Below are positions 19,827 to 28,214 of a stretch of 64,000 nucleotides of DNA, one piece after another. The translations under genes and the position numbers were made by a program. Source of the DNA: Bradyrhizobium cajani (GTDB taxonomy: Bacteria; Pseudomonadota; Alphaproteobacteria; Rhizobiales; Xanthobacteraceae); assembly GCF_009759665.1 (NCBI RefSeq), contig NZ_WQNE01000011.1, forward strand, positions 1 through 64,000, given 5' to 3'. The notes beneath the pieces are model-generated. The model did not search any database. It had not been told where the DNA came from and was given only the letters and a program-made list of their open reading frames with translations. Each line of letters begins with the position of its first letter. The stretch's first letter is position 1.

Positions 19827-21957
19827 GCGCCAAGGCGGGCCTCATGATGAGATTTAGACGGCAAACGAGGCCGGCGCTTCGCCGGCGCAATGCCGGCGCC
19901 ACATTTCATTGAAGGCCTTTTCGATCTGTCGCGTCATGCCGACAGTATCGAAGTGGGGCCAAGTGGACCGATGCGCCGCCAGCTTGCTCTTGAGGGCGGC
20001 TCGAAGCTCGGGATCGTGCGCGATCCGAAGCGCCAAACTCTCATATTCGTCCAGCGATCGCGTCACCAGCTCAGGAAGGCCGACGGCATTCAGGAGACTG
20101 GCTGCAACACGTCCCGCAAAGGCGGTGCCAAGGCATGTCAGGACCGGTAAGCCAGCCCAGAGGGCGTCACTGGCCCCGGTATGGGCGTTGTAGGGCAACG
20201 TGTCCAGGAACAGATCGGCGAGTTGGTGGCGCGCCAAATGTTCGTCGGCAGGGACGAATGGGGCGAACACGATCCTCTCGGCGGCGACGCCGCGCGCAAC
20301 GGCTTCGCGCCTCAGATTCTCCGTGGCGATCGGGTCTCCATCAAGCAGCCAAAGGACGCTTCCGGGGGTCTTGGCAAGCAGCCTCATCCAGACATCGAAC
20401 AGCAGGGGCGTGATCTTGAGGGGTCTGTTGAACGCGCAGTAGACGAACGCTTCATCCGCCAGTCCGACCTCGCGCCGGCCGGGTGGATTTGACGGGAGCG
20501 GTCGCTTCGCGTCGGTCGCCTGATAGCTGTCGGGAAGATAGATCACCTTCTCGGCGTAATGCTGCTGCTCTGCTTCGGGGATGACGATCCGGTCGGCCAT
20601 GAGGTAGTCGACATATGAAGCGCCCATCGTGCCGGGAAAGCCGAGATAGTTGACCTGGATGGGAGCCGGCCGGCGCGCAAGGATTTTCGGCCGCGCACCG
20701 GCGGTGAAGCCCCCCAGATCGACGAGAACCTCAATGTCGAGCCGGCGTATCAGCTTGACCACGTCCTCGTCGGTAAGATGTCTGACGTCTTCAAAGCGTT
20801 CGAATGCCGTCTTCAGGCGGTTGCGCATCTTGCTGTGGTCATCCGGTCCGTAGGAGATGGCGCTGATGTCGAAGCGCTCGCGGTCGTGCTCCTCGAAAAC
20901 TCCGGCCATCAAATGCGCGGTGGCGTGATTGCGAAAGTCGGCAGACATGTACGCGACGCGCAGCCGGGAGGCCGGTGACGGCGTTCTGGGTATCGCGGCA
21001 CCTCGATCCGGGGCCACGTTGGCGACATATGTCTTTGCACAGGTCAATTGGTGTGCAGGAGATGACGAGGCGTGAAAGAAGGTGAAGGGGTCGATCAGAA
21101 CGCCGGATTCGACGGCCTCGTCCAGGGCGGCCTGTTCACGCTCGAAACTGCGCCAGTCGGCGCGCTTCCGCCTGGAAGCAACGAGGTTGCTCAGCGCGAA
21201 CGGAAAGGCCTTGTCCAGTGCGACCGTTCTTTCGAGCGCTCCGATCGCTTCGTCGTCTCGACCCATTTGGGTAAGGACCTCAGACAACGCGAAATGATTC
21301 TGTGGGTCCGACGGTGCAAGCTCGACGGCGCTTTGGTAGCTGTCATGCGCTTCGTCCAGCCGACCGAGCTGCTGGAACGCACTGCCTCGGTTTGCGAACG
21401 CTGCGCCCGATGGCGCGATCGCAATGGCGCGATCAAATTCCGCGATGGCGCGGTGAAGCTCCTGCCGTGCGATCAGGATCGCTCCGCGATTGAGATGCGC
21501 ATCGGCAAAGTTCGGCGAAAGAGCAATCACCTTCGCAAACCAGGCGAGTGCATCGTCCGTCTTGCCCAATGCACGCAGCACGTTGGCATAGTTGAAAAGA
21601 ACGTGCGGATTGCCGGGATCGACGCGGGCAGCCTTCTTGAGCAATGGCTCGGCGTCCGCGAAATTGCCGCGCTGGGCGTGCAACAGCCCCAGCATATGGA
21701 GCGCGACGGGATGCGTTCTGCTTCCCTTCAGGATGGTCGTGTAGGCACGTTCCGCATCCGACAGATTGCCCGAACGGTGCGCCGCAATTGCCTGGTCCAG
21801 AATCATGGACGGATGGAGTGAGGAGGGGGCCGAAGCTCCCTGGTTGCGGCCTTGCTGCGACATGTGATTGGGCTTCTGGACCCCGATGTCGGGGTCTGTG
21901 CTTTGGCGAACTGGCGCAAAACCCTAATCGCCTTTGCTGGTGAGAACAACGGCCGCG
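19827..21957. repeat. Tandem duplication, unit 2
   Basis: Second unit of the direct tandem repeat, head to tail with unit 1 and separated from it by about 30 bp. It includes the gene, its leader and its 3' flank. Sequence is nearly identical at both ends and clearly more diverged in the middle. Confidence 0.9.
19854..21863 (-). CDS. TPR-containing O-GlcNAc-transferase-like protein (SPINDLY type), copy 2
   Basis: A 669-residue paralogue of the next gene downstream, with the same domain plan: six TPRs, then a GT41 domain with YMSADFRNHAT, YLGFPGTMGASYVDY, FNRPLKITP and LFLDTLPYNAHTGASDALWAG. All likely catalytic positions are kept, so both copies should be active. Differences cluster in the region between the TPRs and the middle of the catalytic domain (for instance EVGLADEAF against AVGLPDDAF), which could change protein or sugar choice. 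The two genes are on the same strand with 150 bp between this stop and the copy 1 start, enough for a separate promoter carried in the duplicated leader. Confidence 0.88.
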   Translation of the reverse strand: MSQQGRNQGASAPSSLHPSMILDQAIAAHRSGNLSDAERAYTTILKGSRTHPVALHMLGLLHAQRGNFADAEPLLKKAARVDPGNPHVLFNYANVLRALGKTDDALAWFAKVIALSPNFADAHLNRGAILIARQELHRAIAEFDRAIAIAPSGAAFANRGSAFQQLGRLDEAHDSYQSAVELAPSDPQNHFALSEVLTQMGRDDEAIGALERTVALDKAFPFALSNLVASRRKRADWRSFEREQAALDEAVESGVLIDPFTFFHASSSPAHQLTCAKTYVANVAPDRGAAIPRTPSPASRLRVAYMSADFRNHATAHLMAGVFEEHDRERFDISAISYGPDDHSKMRNRLKTAFERFEDVRHLTDEDVVKLIRRLDIEVLVDLGGFTAGARPKILARRPAPIQVNYLGFPGTMGASYVDYLMADRIVIPEAEQQHYAEKVIYLPDSYQATDAKRPLPSNPPGRREVGLADEAFVYCAFNRPLKITPLLFDVWMRLLAKTPGSVLWLLDGDPIATENLRREAVARGVAAERIVFAPFVPADEHLARHQLADLFLDTLPYNAHTGASDALWAGLPVLTCLGTAFAGRVAASLLNAVGLPELVTRSLDEYESLALRIAHDPELRAALKSKLAAHRSTWPHFDTVGMTRQIEKAFNEMWRRHCAGEAPASFAV

Positions 21958-22163
21958 CCGCTCGCCCTTCAAGGCACGAAACTGCCGCGCTTATGTCGAG
22001 ATTTCGCGGGCGACAATGCCGGTCGGCCGGCGTTCGAACGTTCACCAGTCCCGATCCGTTCTTGGCATCCATCGCCCTCAAAGCTTTTCATATGCAAAGA
22101 AATCCGCCAGCCCCAATTCTGCCGCTTGCGGCCCGCCTCCGTGTCGGGCATACCCGCCGTATT

Positions 22164-22257
22164 GGAGACGTGGCCGAGTGGCTGAAGGCGGCGGTTTGCT
22201 AAACCGTTATAGGCTTGTAAAGGCCTATCGAGGGTTCGAATCCCTCCGTCTCCGCCA
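22164..22257 (+). tRNA. tRNA-Ser (anticodon GCT)
   Basis: Acceptor arms GGAGACG and CGTCTCC pair fully, discriminator G, and CCA is encoded. D-arm sequence TGGCCGAGTGGCTGAAGGC, anticodon loop TTGCTAA with GCT at 22198-22200, long variable arm (TAGGCTTGTAAAGGCCTA) as required for class II tRNA-Ser, and T-arm GGGTTCGAATCCC. Reads AGC/AGU codons. It lies between the duplicated glycosyltransferase genes and a third one. Confidence 0.98.
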
Positions 22258-22633
22258 GACGTATCACATTGAAACTGTAGATATTTTTCAAGAGTGGCCG
22301 CAGGCCTCGGCGTCGAAGACCCGCCGGAAGCAGGCTGAACGGCGTCACCATCCTGAATGGTCCATGGCGGCCGGTTGCAGCCCGGCGAATCGCCGCAGGA
22401 AGCTTGCTAGGACCTCAAATCCGCTATCTGCGATTGTCGGAGCCCCGGGGGGCGCGTTCTGTCCGAACCCCGTCGGCTGACAACATGCCGCCGGGCATAT
22501 ATTCAACCGGGCCGGCGTGGAGTACTTCACACCGCTCTTCCGCTGAATTTGGCGAATGTGTGCATGGTTTGGGTGCTGAACGTGGCGTCGGTCCAGCCAT
22601 GTGAGGGCCGCCGTGAAAGGGTCTGTTCCGTCG
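22258..22633. other. Gene-free stretch between tRNA-Ser and a TPR glycosyltransferase gene
   Basis: No credible gene. An AT-rich patch just after the tRNA (GATATTTTTCAAG) may contain its terminator region. I looked for a second copy of the tRNA 3' end, as expected for an integrated element, and did not see one. Confidence 0.5.
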
Positions 22634-25246
22634 ATGAAGAACATCGCAGCAATCTTCAATGAGGCGCTCGCGGCCCTGAATGCGCGCGATTTCAGGAAGG
22701 CCGAAGAGGGCTTCAGGCGCGTGATCAAGTCTGAGCCGTCCCATGTTCCGACGCTGAACCTGCTGACGATCGTTCTCATGAACTCGAACCGGTTTGCCGA
22801 GGCCGAGCCGTTCATCGCGCGCGCCGTCAAGCTCAATCAGGGATCCGATGTATCCTTCTATAATTACGGGCTGATCGCGAAGCAGCTTGGCAAGCCCGCA
22901 CTGGCGCACGAGCAATTCACCAAGGCCCTGCGGCTCAATCCCAATGTGCGCGAGAGCTGGAACAACCGCGGCGCGGTCTGCAACGATCTCGGGCAATACG
23001 AGGCGGCGATATCCGACTTCGACAGGTCGATTGCCCTCGATCCGAACTACGCCGATGCTCATGCAAACAAGGGCAAGTCGCTGCTCGAACTCGGGCGCCA
23101 TGCCGAGGCGTTAGCCGCCTATGACCGGACGCTTTCCGTCAGGCCCGAACTGGCGGAAGCCTGGCTCGGCCGCGGCACGGCGCTGGCTCGTGGCAGGCGC
23201 CGCGATGAGGCTCTTGCCGCCTTTGACAGGGCACTCTCCATCAAGACCGATCTGGCGGAGGCCTGGATCGGCAGGGGCAACGTCCTGTACGAACTCAGGC
23301 GTCACGCCGATGCCCTCGCATCCTACGACCGCGCGCTCGGCATTGCGCCGCAAGCGGCGGCCGCGTGGCTTGGCCGGGGCAACGCCTACACGGATATCAA
23401 GCGCCATGACGAAGCGCTTGCGGCCTACGACAGGGCACTCGCAATCAAGCCGGATTCGATTGAGGCCATGGTTGGTCGCGGCAACGTCTTCGTGGGCCTC
23501 AAGCGCCATGACGATGCTCTCGCGCTTTATGACGCAGTGCTCTCGAGCAAAGCGAATTCGGCCGAAGCTTCGCTCGGGCGCGGCAATGTCTTCCTTGATC
23601 TACGGCGCCATGATGAGGCGCTTGCCGCCTACGACAAGGCGCTCTCCATTGCGCCGGACCTGGCGGAAGCCTGGCTCGGTCGGGGGAATGTCTTCGCGGA
23701 CGTCAAGCGCCACGGGGAGGCGCTCGAGGGCTACGACAAGGCGCTGTCCCTCAGGCCCGATTTGGCGGAAGCGTGGTTCGGGCGAGGGAATATCTTCGCC
23801 GAACTTCGTCGCCACGACGATGCGTTCGCAGCCTTCGACAGGGCGTTGTCGCTGAATCGCGACCTGCCCGGTGTGGAGGGGGCGCGGCTCTATTCGAAGC
23901 TGAATTGCTGCGACTGGACCGATATAGAGGCCGAAAAGACACGCCTGATCGAATCCATTCGCGCGGGCGAGGGAGCATGTCAGCCTTTCGCGCTTCTCTC
24001 GATTGCCGCCTCGGCCGAGGTCCAACGACGAAGCGCCGATTTCTGGATCGAAAGAATGCTTGGTCTTGCCGTGCGCAAATGGGCTGACGCTGTCCCCACC
24101 GAGGCTGACAAGATCCGCATCGGTTACTTGTCGGCGGATTTTCGCACCCACCCGGTGAGCTATCTGGCCGCAGGTCTTTTCGAAGCCCATGATCGCGGCA
24201 GATTTGAAACGCATGGATTCTCGATCGGTCCGACCGAGGACAGCGATTTGCGTGCACGGCTGGAGAAAAGCTTCGTCCGGTTTACCGATCTCTGCGGGCG
24301 GAGCGATGACGAAATCGTCGGCTGCATCAAGGCGGCCAAGATCGACATCCTCGTGGACCTGATGGGACATACGCTTGGAGCACGGCTCGGTGTCCTCGCG
24401 CAGCGGCCGGCGCCCATTCTCGTCAACTATCTCGGCTTTGCAGGCACCGTCGGCGGGAGCTTGCTGGATTATGTGATCGCCGACGAGAGGGTTATTCCTG
24501 CCGAAGATCGCAAGCACTTTTCGGAGAAGGTCGTGTGGCTGCCGCATTGCTTCATGCCCCACGATGCCAAGGGACGTGCGCTATCGCATGTCGGGCTCGA
24601 CAGGCGGGAGCAGGGACTGCCGGCCGAGGGCTTTGTCTTCTGCGGCTTCAACAACGCCTACAAACTCAATCCGGCGACGTTTCAGAGCTGGATGCGCATT
24701 CTGAAGGAAGTCGAGGATTCCGTTGTCTGGCTTTCCGATCTCCCGGATGTCGCAAAATCCAATTTGCGGAGAGCGGCAGAGGCAAGCGGCGTTGATCCCC
24801 AGCGCCTGGTCTTTGCGACGCGCGTTGCCTCGACGGCGGATCATCTGGCGAGGCACCGCCTGGCGGACCTGTTCCTGGACGCGCTGCCATATAATGCTCA
24901 CACCACTGCAGGCGACGCCCTCTGGGCCGGCCTGCCGCTGTTGACGCTGGCCGGAGAAGCCTTCGCGGGACGGGTCGCGGCCAGCCTGCTGCATACTCTC
25001 GGACTTGCCGAGCTGATCACGCATTCTCGTGATGAATATGAAGAACGCGCGATTGCGTTGGCTCTCGATCGTGAGAAGCTTCGCGGCATCCGGGAAACGC
25101 TGGAACAGCGGCGTCTCACGACACCACTGTTCGATACGCCCCTGCTTGCCCGGAACCTGGAAGACGCGTTCGAAGGCATGGTTCGGCGGAATCGGGCCGG
25201 ATTGCCGCCGGATCATATCGAGATTTCCCCTGCACGGTCCGCTTGA
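22634..25246 (+). CDS. Large TPR-containing O-GlcNAc-transferase-like protein
   Basis: An 870-residue protein with about twelve tetratricopeptide repeats in residues 10-410 followed by a GT41 catalytic domain. Repeats 5-12 are unusually regular: LGRGN-like cores recur at residues 179, 213, 247, 281, 315, 349 and 383, exactly 34 apart. Catalytic landmarks are YLSADFRTHPVSYL (His506), YLGFAGTVGGSLLDY, FNNAYKLNP (Lys677) and LFLDALPYNAHTTAGDALWAGLPLL. It likely glycosylates proteins recruited by the TPR superhelix. It is only distantly related to the duplicated pair across the tRNA gene. The ATG giving MKNIAAIFNEAL is chosen; a GTG at 22601 is an alternative adding eleven residues. Target proteins are unknown. 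Confidence 0.88.
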   Translation: MKNIAAIFNEALAALNARDFRKAEEGFRRVIKSEPSHVPTLNLLTIVLMNSNRFAEAEPFIARAVKLNQGSDVSFYNYGLIAKQLGKPALAHEQFTKALRLNPNVRESWNNRGAVCNDLGQYEAAISDFDRSIALDPNYADAHANKGKSLLELGRHAEALAAYDRTLSVRPELAEAWLGRGTALARGRRRDEALAAFDRALSIKTDLAEAWIGRGNVLYELRRHADALASYDRALGIAPQAAAAWLGRGNAYTDIKRHDEALAAYDRALAIKPDSIEAMVGRGNVFVGLKRHDDALALYDAVLSSKANSAEASLGRGNVFLDLRRHDEALAAYDKALSIAPDLAEAWLGRGNVFADVKRHGEALEGYDKALSLRPDLAEAWFGRGNIFAELRRHDDAFAAFDRALSLNRDLPGVEGARLYSKLNCCDWTDIEAEKTRLIESIRAGEGACQPFALLSIAASAEVQRRSADFWIERMLGLAVRKWADAVPTEADKIRIGYLSADFRTHPVSYLAAGLFEAHDRGRFETHGFSIGPTEDSDLRARLEKSFVRFTDLCGRSDDEIVGCIKAAKIDILVDLMGHTLGARLGVLAQRPAPILVNYLGFAGTVGGSLLDYVIADERVIPAEDRKHFSEKVVWLPHCFMPHDAKGRALSHVGLDRREQGLPAEGFVFCGFNNAYKLNPATFQSWMRILKEVEDSVVWLSDLPDVAKSNLRRAAEASGVDPQRLVFATRVASTADHLARHRLADLFLDALPYNAHTTAGDALWAGLPLLTLAGEAFAGRVAASLLHTLGLAELITHSRDEYEERAIALALDREKLRGIRETLEQRRLTTPLFDTPLLARNLEDAFEGMVRRNRAGLPPDHIEISPARSA
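23096..23860 (+). repeat. 102-bp coding repeats within the TPR region
   Basis: About seven and a half consecutive units of 34 codons, with related DNA as well as protein (GGCGGAAGCCTGGCT and similar words recur). The period is exact, so unit gain or loss by slippage or recombination is easy and repeat number probably differs among strains. Confidence 0.85.
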
Positions 25247-25772
25247 TGCGGGTGCGCCGCGTCAGGGTGTGTGGGCCCCGGCGCGCCACGGCCTGCTCCG
25301 CCCTGATCTGACGAAGCGCAGTCCGGATTCGACGCGGATTCGCGCGCCCGATTCGTGGGATGAAGGGGACAGGGCGTCGATCGACCTTACGTGCCCAAAC
25401 CGAGGATTTTTGAAGGCGAATGGAACCGTCAAAAATTTCCAATAGTTATTAAGTGGTTACAAGGGCGCTTCGATCACATCCGCGTGTTATTTGTGCAACA
25501 CCCATGGGAAAACAGGAGTCATGGGCCCGCTTCGAAGCGTTCTTTTGTTGTGTGTGCAAGGACGTTCAGTAATTGTGATCGAGCGACGGAGGGGGGCATC
25601 CCGAGGTCGTCCCGTTCTAGGTGGTTCGCTTAAGTCCCTCGCGTTTCAGCGGGTGTGTCCGAAGGCGCGAAGCGGCTAAGCGGTGGTTACAAGGGACAAG
25701 GGAACCAACCTTAGGGTGTCGTCACCCAGCGGATCCGGAACCTTCCCTATAGAGCAAACTTGGAGGTTTAAC
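25247..25772. promoter_or_regulatory. Long leader region of the porin gene
   Basis: 525 bp without a gene and with lower GC than the surroundings, ahead of a gene expected to be strongly expressed. It contains a 13-bp direct repeat GTGGTTACAAGGG at 25453-25465 and 25683-25695, and a small inverted repeat GTGTT-N8-AACAC at 25484-25501. These could be regulator sites or duplicated promoter parts. No single promoter could be fixed. Confidence 0.5.
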
Positions 25773-27278
25773 ATGAAGTTTAAGAGCCTTTTGCTCGGTT
25801 CGGCGGCGGGTCTGATCGCCGTTGGCGGAGCTCAGGCAGCCGATCTTCCCGTGAAGGCCAAGGCGGTCGAATACGTGAAGATCTGCTCCCTGTACGGTGC
25901 CGGATTCTACTACATGCCGGGCACTGACACCTGCATCAAGTTCGGCGGCTACGTCCGTGCCGACTTGCTGGGCAACACGAACAGCGACTACGGCATCGGC
26001 CAGGGCGCTCCCGGCGGTGCAAACAACCGTCTGGACAACTACTACCAGACCCGCGCTCGTATGGACTTCAACGTCGATACGCGCACGGCGACCGAGTACG
26101 GCGTGGTCCGCACTTACGCCGACATGGTGTTCTCCTGGGATTCCCAGTCGGTCACCGGCAGCAGCCCGTCGGCGTTCTCGACCGGTTCGGCTACGCTCGG
26201 CCTCTACCATGCGTTCATCCAGTTCGCTGGTTTCACCTTCGGCCGCACGGTCTCGATCTTCGACGCGCCGTGGCAGAGCTATCCGGCTGGCGGTCCCGAC
26301 TTCCTTCCGGGCGGCAGCAACAACGTCACCGGTGTGAACCAGGTTGCCTACACGGCTGATTTCGGCCAGGGCATCACCGGTTCGGTCGCACTGCAGGATC
26401 TGACGACCGCCGCAGGTGGCCAGTCGAACCTCTGGAACGTCACTGGCTTCACCTCGGCTTCGGCCGCTGGCGCTGCTCTGATCCAGGGCAACTACGGTGT
26501 GTCGGATTGGGGTGGCACGCGCGTGCCCGACATCGTCGGTGCGATTCGTGTCGATCAGGCTTGGGGTCTGGCCCAGGTCTCGGTTGCCGCGCACAACATT
26601 CACCCGGCCTACTATGGCACGACGGAAATCACCGGCCACCCCGACGACAAGTGGGGCTGGGCGGTGCAGGGCGCTTTGTCGATCAAGAACATCCCGACTG
26701 GTGCGGGTGACTCGATCAACTTGCAGGCGGTCTATACCGACGGCGCATCGCGCTACAACTTCCAGAGCCTGTTCCCGCAGAACATCTTCATCTACGGCGG
26801 CAGCGGCATTGCGTTCCAGAGCATCGGCTTCGCCGGTATTTCTGATGGTGTCTTCGGTCTTGGTACCGGGGTCGACACGGTCAAGACCTGGGGCTTCCGC
26901 GGTGGTTACACCCACAACTGGTCTCCGAACTGGGCTTCGTCGATCTACGGCGCTTATGCCCAGCTGAAGTACGGCAACACGGGCAAGGCTCTGATCTGCG
27001 CCAACTTCGTCGCTGCTCTGGCTCCGTCGAATGGTCTTGCCGGATGTAACCCCGACTTCAACCTCGCGGTTATCGGCGGCAACGTGGTCTGGACCCCGGT
27101 CAAGAACCTGGCCTTCACGGCCGACGTGAGCTACGTCTGGCTCGACCAGAAGTTCTCGGGCACGATCGGGCCCACTGCGGGCACGGCGAACCTCGCGGTT
27201 GCGAAGCCCGCAGCCACCTACGAGCTGAAGGATCAGGGCAACCTCCAGTTGCTCCTCCGCGCTCAGCGCAACTTCTGA
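25773..27278 (+). CDS. Outer-membrane porin, Omp2 family
   Basis: A 501-residue porin of the alphaproteobacterial Omp2 type, a trimeric beta-barrel channel for small solutes. The signal peptide MKFKSLLLGSAAGLIAV ends before ADLPVKAKAVEYVKIC, the hallmark N terminus of this family; GAGFYYMPGTDTCIKFGGYV and TRARMDFNVDTRT follow, and the C terminus LLLRAQRNF ends in Phe, as needed for outer-membrane insertion. TGGAGG lies eight bases before the ATG. Codon choice is more restricted than in neighbours (GTC, CTG, AAC, GGC dominate), in keeping with high expression. A longer in-frame start at 25683 is rejected for lack of a signal peptide. Monocistronic with its own terminator. Confidence 0.95.
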   Translation: MKFKSLLLGSAAGLIAVGGAQAADLPVKAKAVEYVKICSLYGAGFYYMPGTDTCIKFGGYVRADLLGNTNSDYGIGQGAPGGANNRLDNYYQTRARMDFNVDTRTATEYGVVRTYADMVFSWDSQSVTGSSPSAFSTGSATLGLYHAFIQFAGFTFGRTVSIFDAPWQSYPAGGPDFLPGGSNNVTGVNQVAYTADFGQGITGSVALQDLTTAAGGQSNLWNVTGFTSASAAGAALIQGNYGVSDWGGTRVPDIVGAIRVDQAWGLAQVSVAAHNIHPAYYGTTEITGHPDDKWGWAVQGALSIKNIPTGAGDSINLQAVYTDGASRYNFQSLFPQNIFIYGGSGIAFQSIGFAGISDGVFGLGTGVDTVKTWGFRGGYTHNWSPNWASSIYGAYAQLKYGNTGKALICANFVAALAPSNGLAGCNPDFNLAVIGGNVVWTPVKNLAFTADVSYVWLDQKFSGTIGPTAGTANLAVAKPAATYELKDQGNLQLLLRAQRNF

Positions 27279-27300
27279 TCAATTTTACGATTGATCGGCG

Positions 27301-27329
27301 AACCCCGGCAGGAAACTGCCGGGGTTTTT
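27301..27329 (+). terminator. Intrinsic terminator of the porin gene
   Basis: AACCCCGGCA and TGCCGGGGTT pair perfectly over 10 bp around GGAAAC, and the 3' arm runs into TTTTT. Classic Rho-independent terminator starting 23 bp after the porin stop codon. Confidence 0.92.
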
Positions 27330-27385
27330 CTTTGCGAGCCTTTTTCTTTGCGAGCCCTGAAGAGGTGGTCTAGAAGGCGGCGTCG

Positions 27386-27709
27386 ATGGGCTGCACAGTA
27401 CTGGAGTTTCTGCGCGTGAAGGTTCTGACGAGACGGATGCTGCCCGTGATCGCGGCATCGGTGGTCGCCGCGATTATGGCGCTTGTTGCGCCGGCAGCTG
27501 CTGAACCCCTGGATCCCCGTTACCCGGTCTGCCTTCAGAAATGGGAGTGGGGCGGCAGCAGCAGGACTTACTGTAGCTACCTGTCATGGGAAGACTGCAG
27601 AGCGTCCGCGATGGGATTGTCGGCGATGTGCCTGGCCAATCCATATTGGTCCGGGCCGAATCCCGCCGGCACCCCGCACGGCCGGTCCGCCCCGACCAGG
27701 ACGTGGTGA
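27386..27709 (+). CDS. Exported DUF3551-like small protein
   Basis: About 107 residues, or 97 or 90 if translation starts at the GTG (27416) or the inner ATG (27437). A signal peptide ends VAPAAAEP. The mature part has YPVCLQKWEWGG, TYCSYLSWEDCRASAMG and MCLANPYW, four Cys in the spacing seen in the DUF3551 family, which is greatly expanded in Bradyrhizobium. Function of the family is unknown. It faces a second member end to end, with 76 bp between. Confidence 0.72.
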   Translation: MGCTVLEFLRVKVLTRRMLPVIAASVVAAIMALVAPAAAEPLDPRYPVCLQKWEWGGSSRTYCSYLSWEDCRASAMGLSAMCLANPYWSGPNPAGTPHGRSAPTRTW

Positions 27710-27785
27710 GAATCACCCCCCGCGCGTGGCCAGAGCCGGCCTTGCAGCTTCCGTAAGCGGAGATGCCGGGGGGAAGGCGGTCAGA

Positions 27786-28064
27786 CTACCATCTTGGACC
27801 CTTCCATTCCTGGAAGGCATAGGTTGGGTTCAGACCGCAGGAATCGATCGTGCCCGACGCGGTCGCCATGCACTGGCTGTAAGTGGAGAACTGGCAGTTG
27901 CCAGGATACCCCCAACGCCGTCCCTGCAGGCAATAGCGATCCTGAATGCCGGCTGCCTGCGGCTGGGAAGGATGGCGATTCTTGCCGTAGGCCGGCGAAC
28001 CACCGCCCGGGAGGCCCGCCAAGATCACCGCTGCGAATACCAACGCACCGACCACGCGCAGCAT
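27786..28064 (-). CDS. Exported DUF3551 family protein
   Basis: A 92-residue protein with signal peptide (MLRVVGALVFAAVILAGLPG) and the canonical DUF3551 body: RYCLQGRRWGYPGNCQFSTY, SQCMATASG, SCGLNPTYAF. The four Cys probably form two disulfides in the periplasm. No function known. Convergent with a divergent relative; the two share the CLQ, YCSYLSW or CQFSTYSQ, and NPxY landmarks but little else. Confidence 0.85.
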   Translation of the reverse strand: MLRVVGALVFAAVILAGLPGGGSPAYGKNRHPSQPQAAGIQDRYCLQGRRWGYPGNCQFSTYSQCMATASGTIDSCGLNPTYAFQEWKGPRW

Positions 28065-28214
28065 GACACGTCTCCAGGTGTGTGAGGCGCAAACGCCGAG
28101 TGGGACGCTTGGTCCAGCTCTATCACCACGCCGTTGATGCAGTAACGGAATCTTGCCGACGCCTGCCGCACCAGCGCCCCGGCTCTGGGTTCGATCGGGT
28201 TCATCGACGCGCTG

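Noticed and set aside
22164..22257. tRNA-Ser as the attachment site of an integrated island
   Set aside because: No integrase gene and no second copy of the tRNA 3' end was seen within the window, so the case is unproven.
23096..23860. CRISPR-like array of regular repeats
   Set aside because: The 102-bp period is in frame and encodes tetratricopeptide repeats; there are no spacers.
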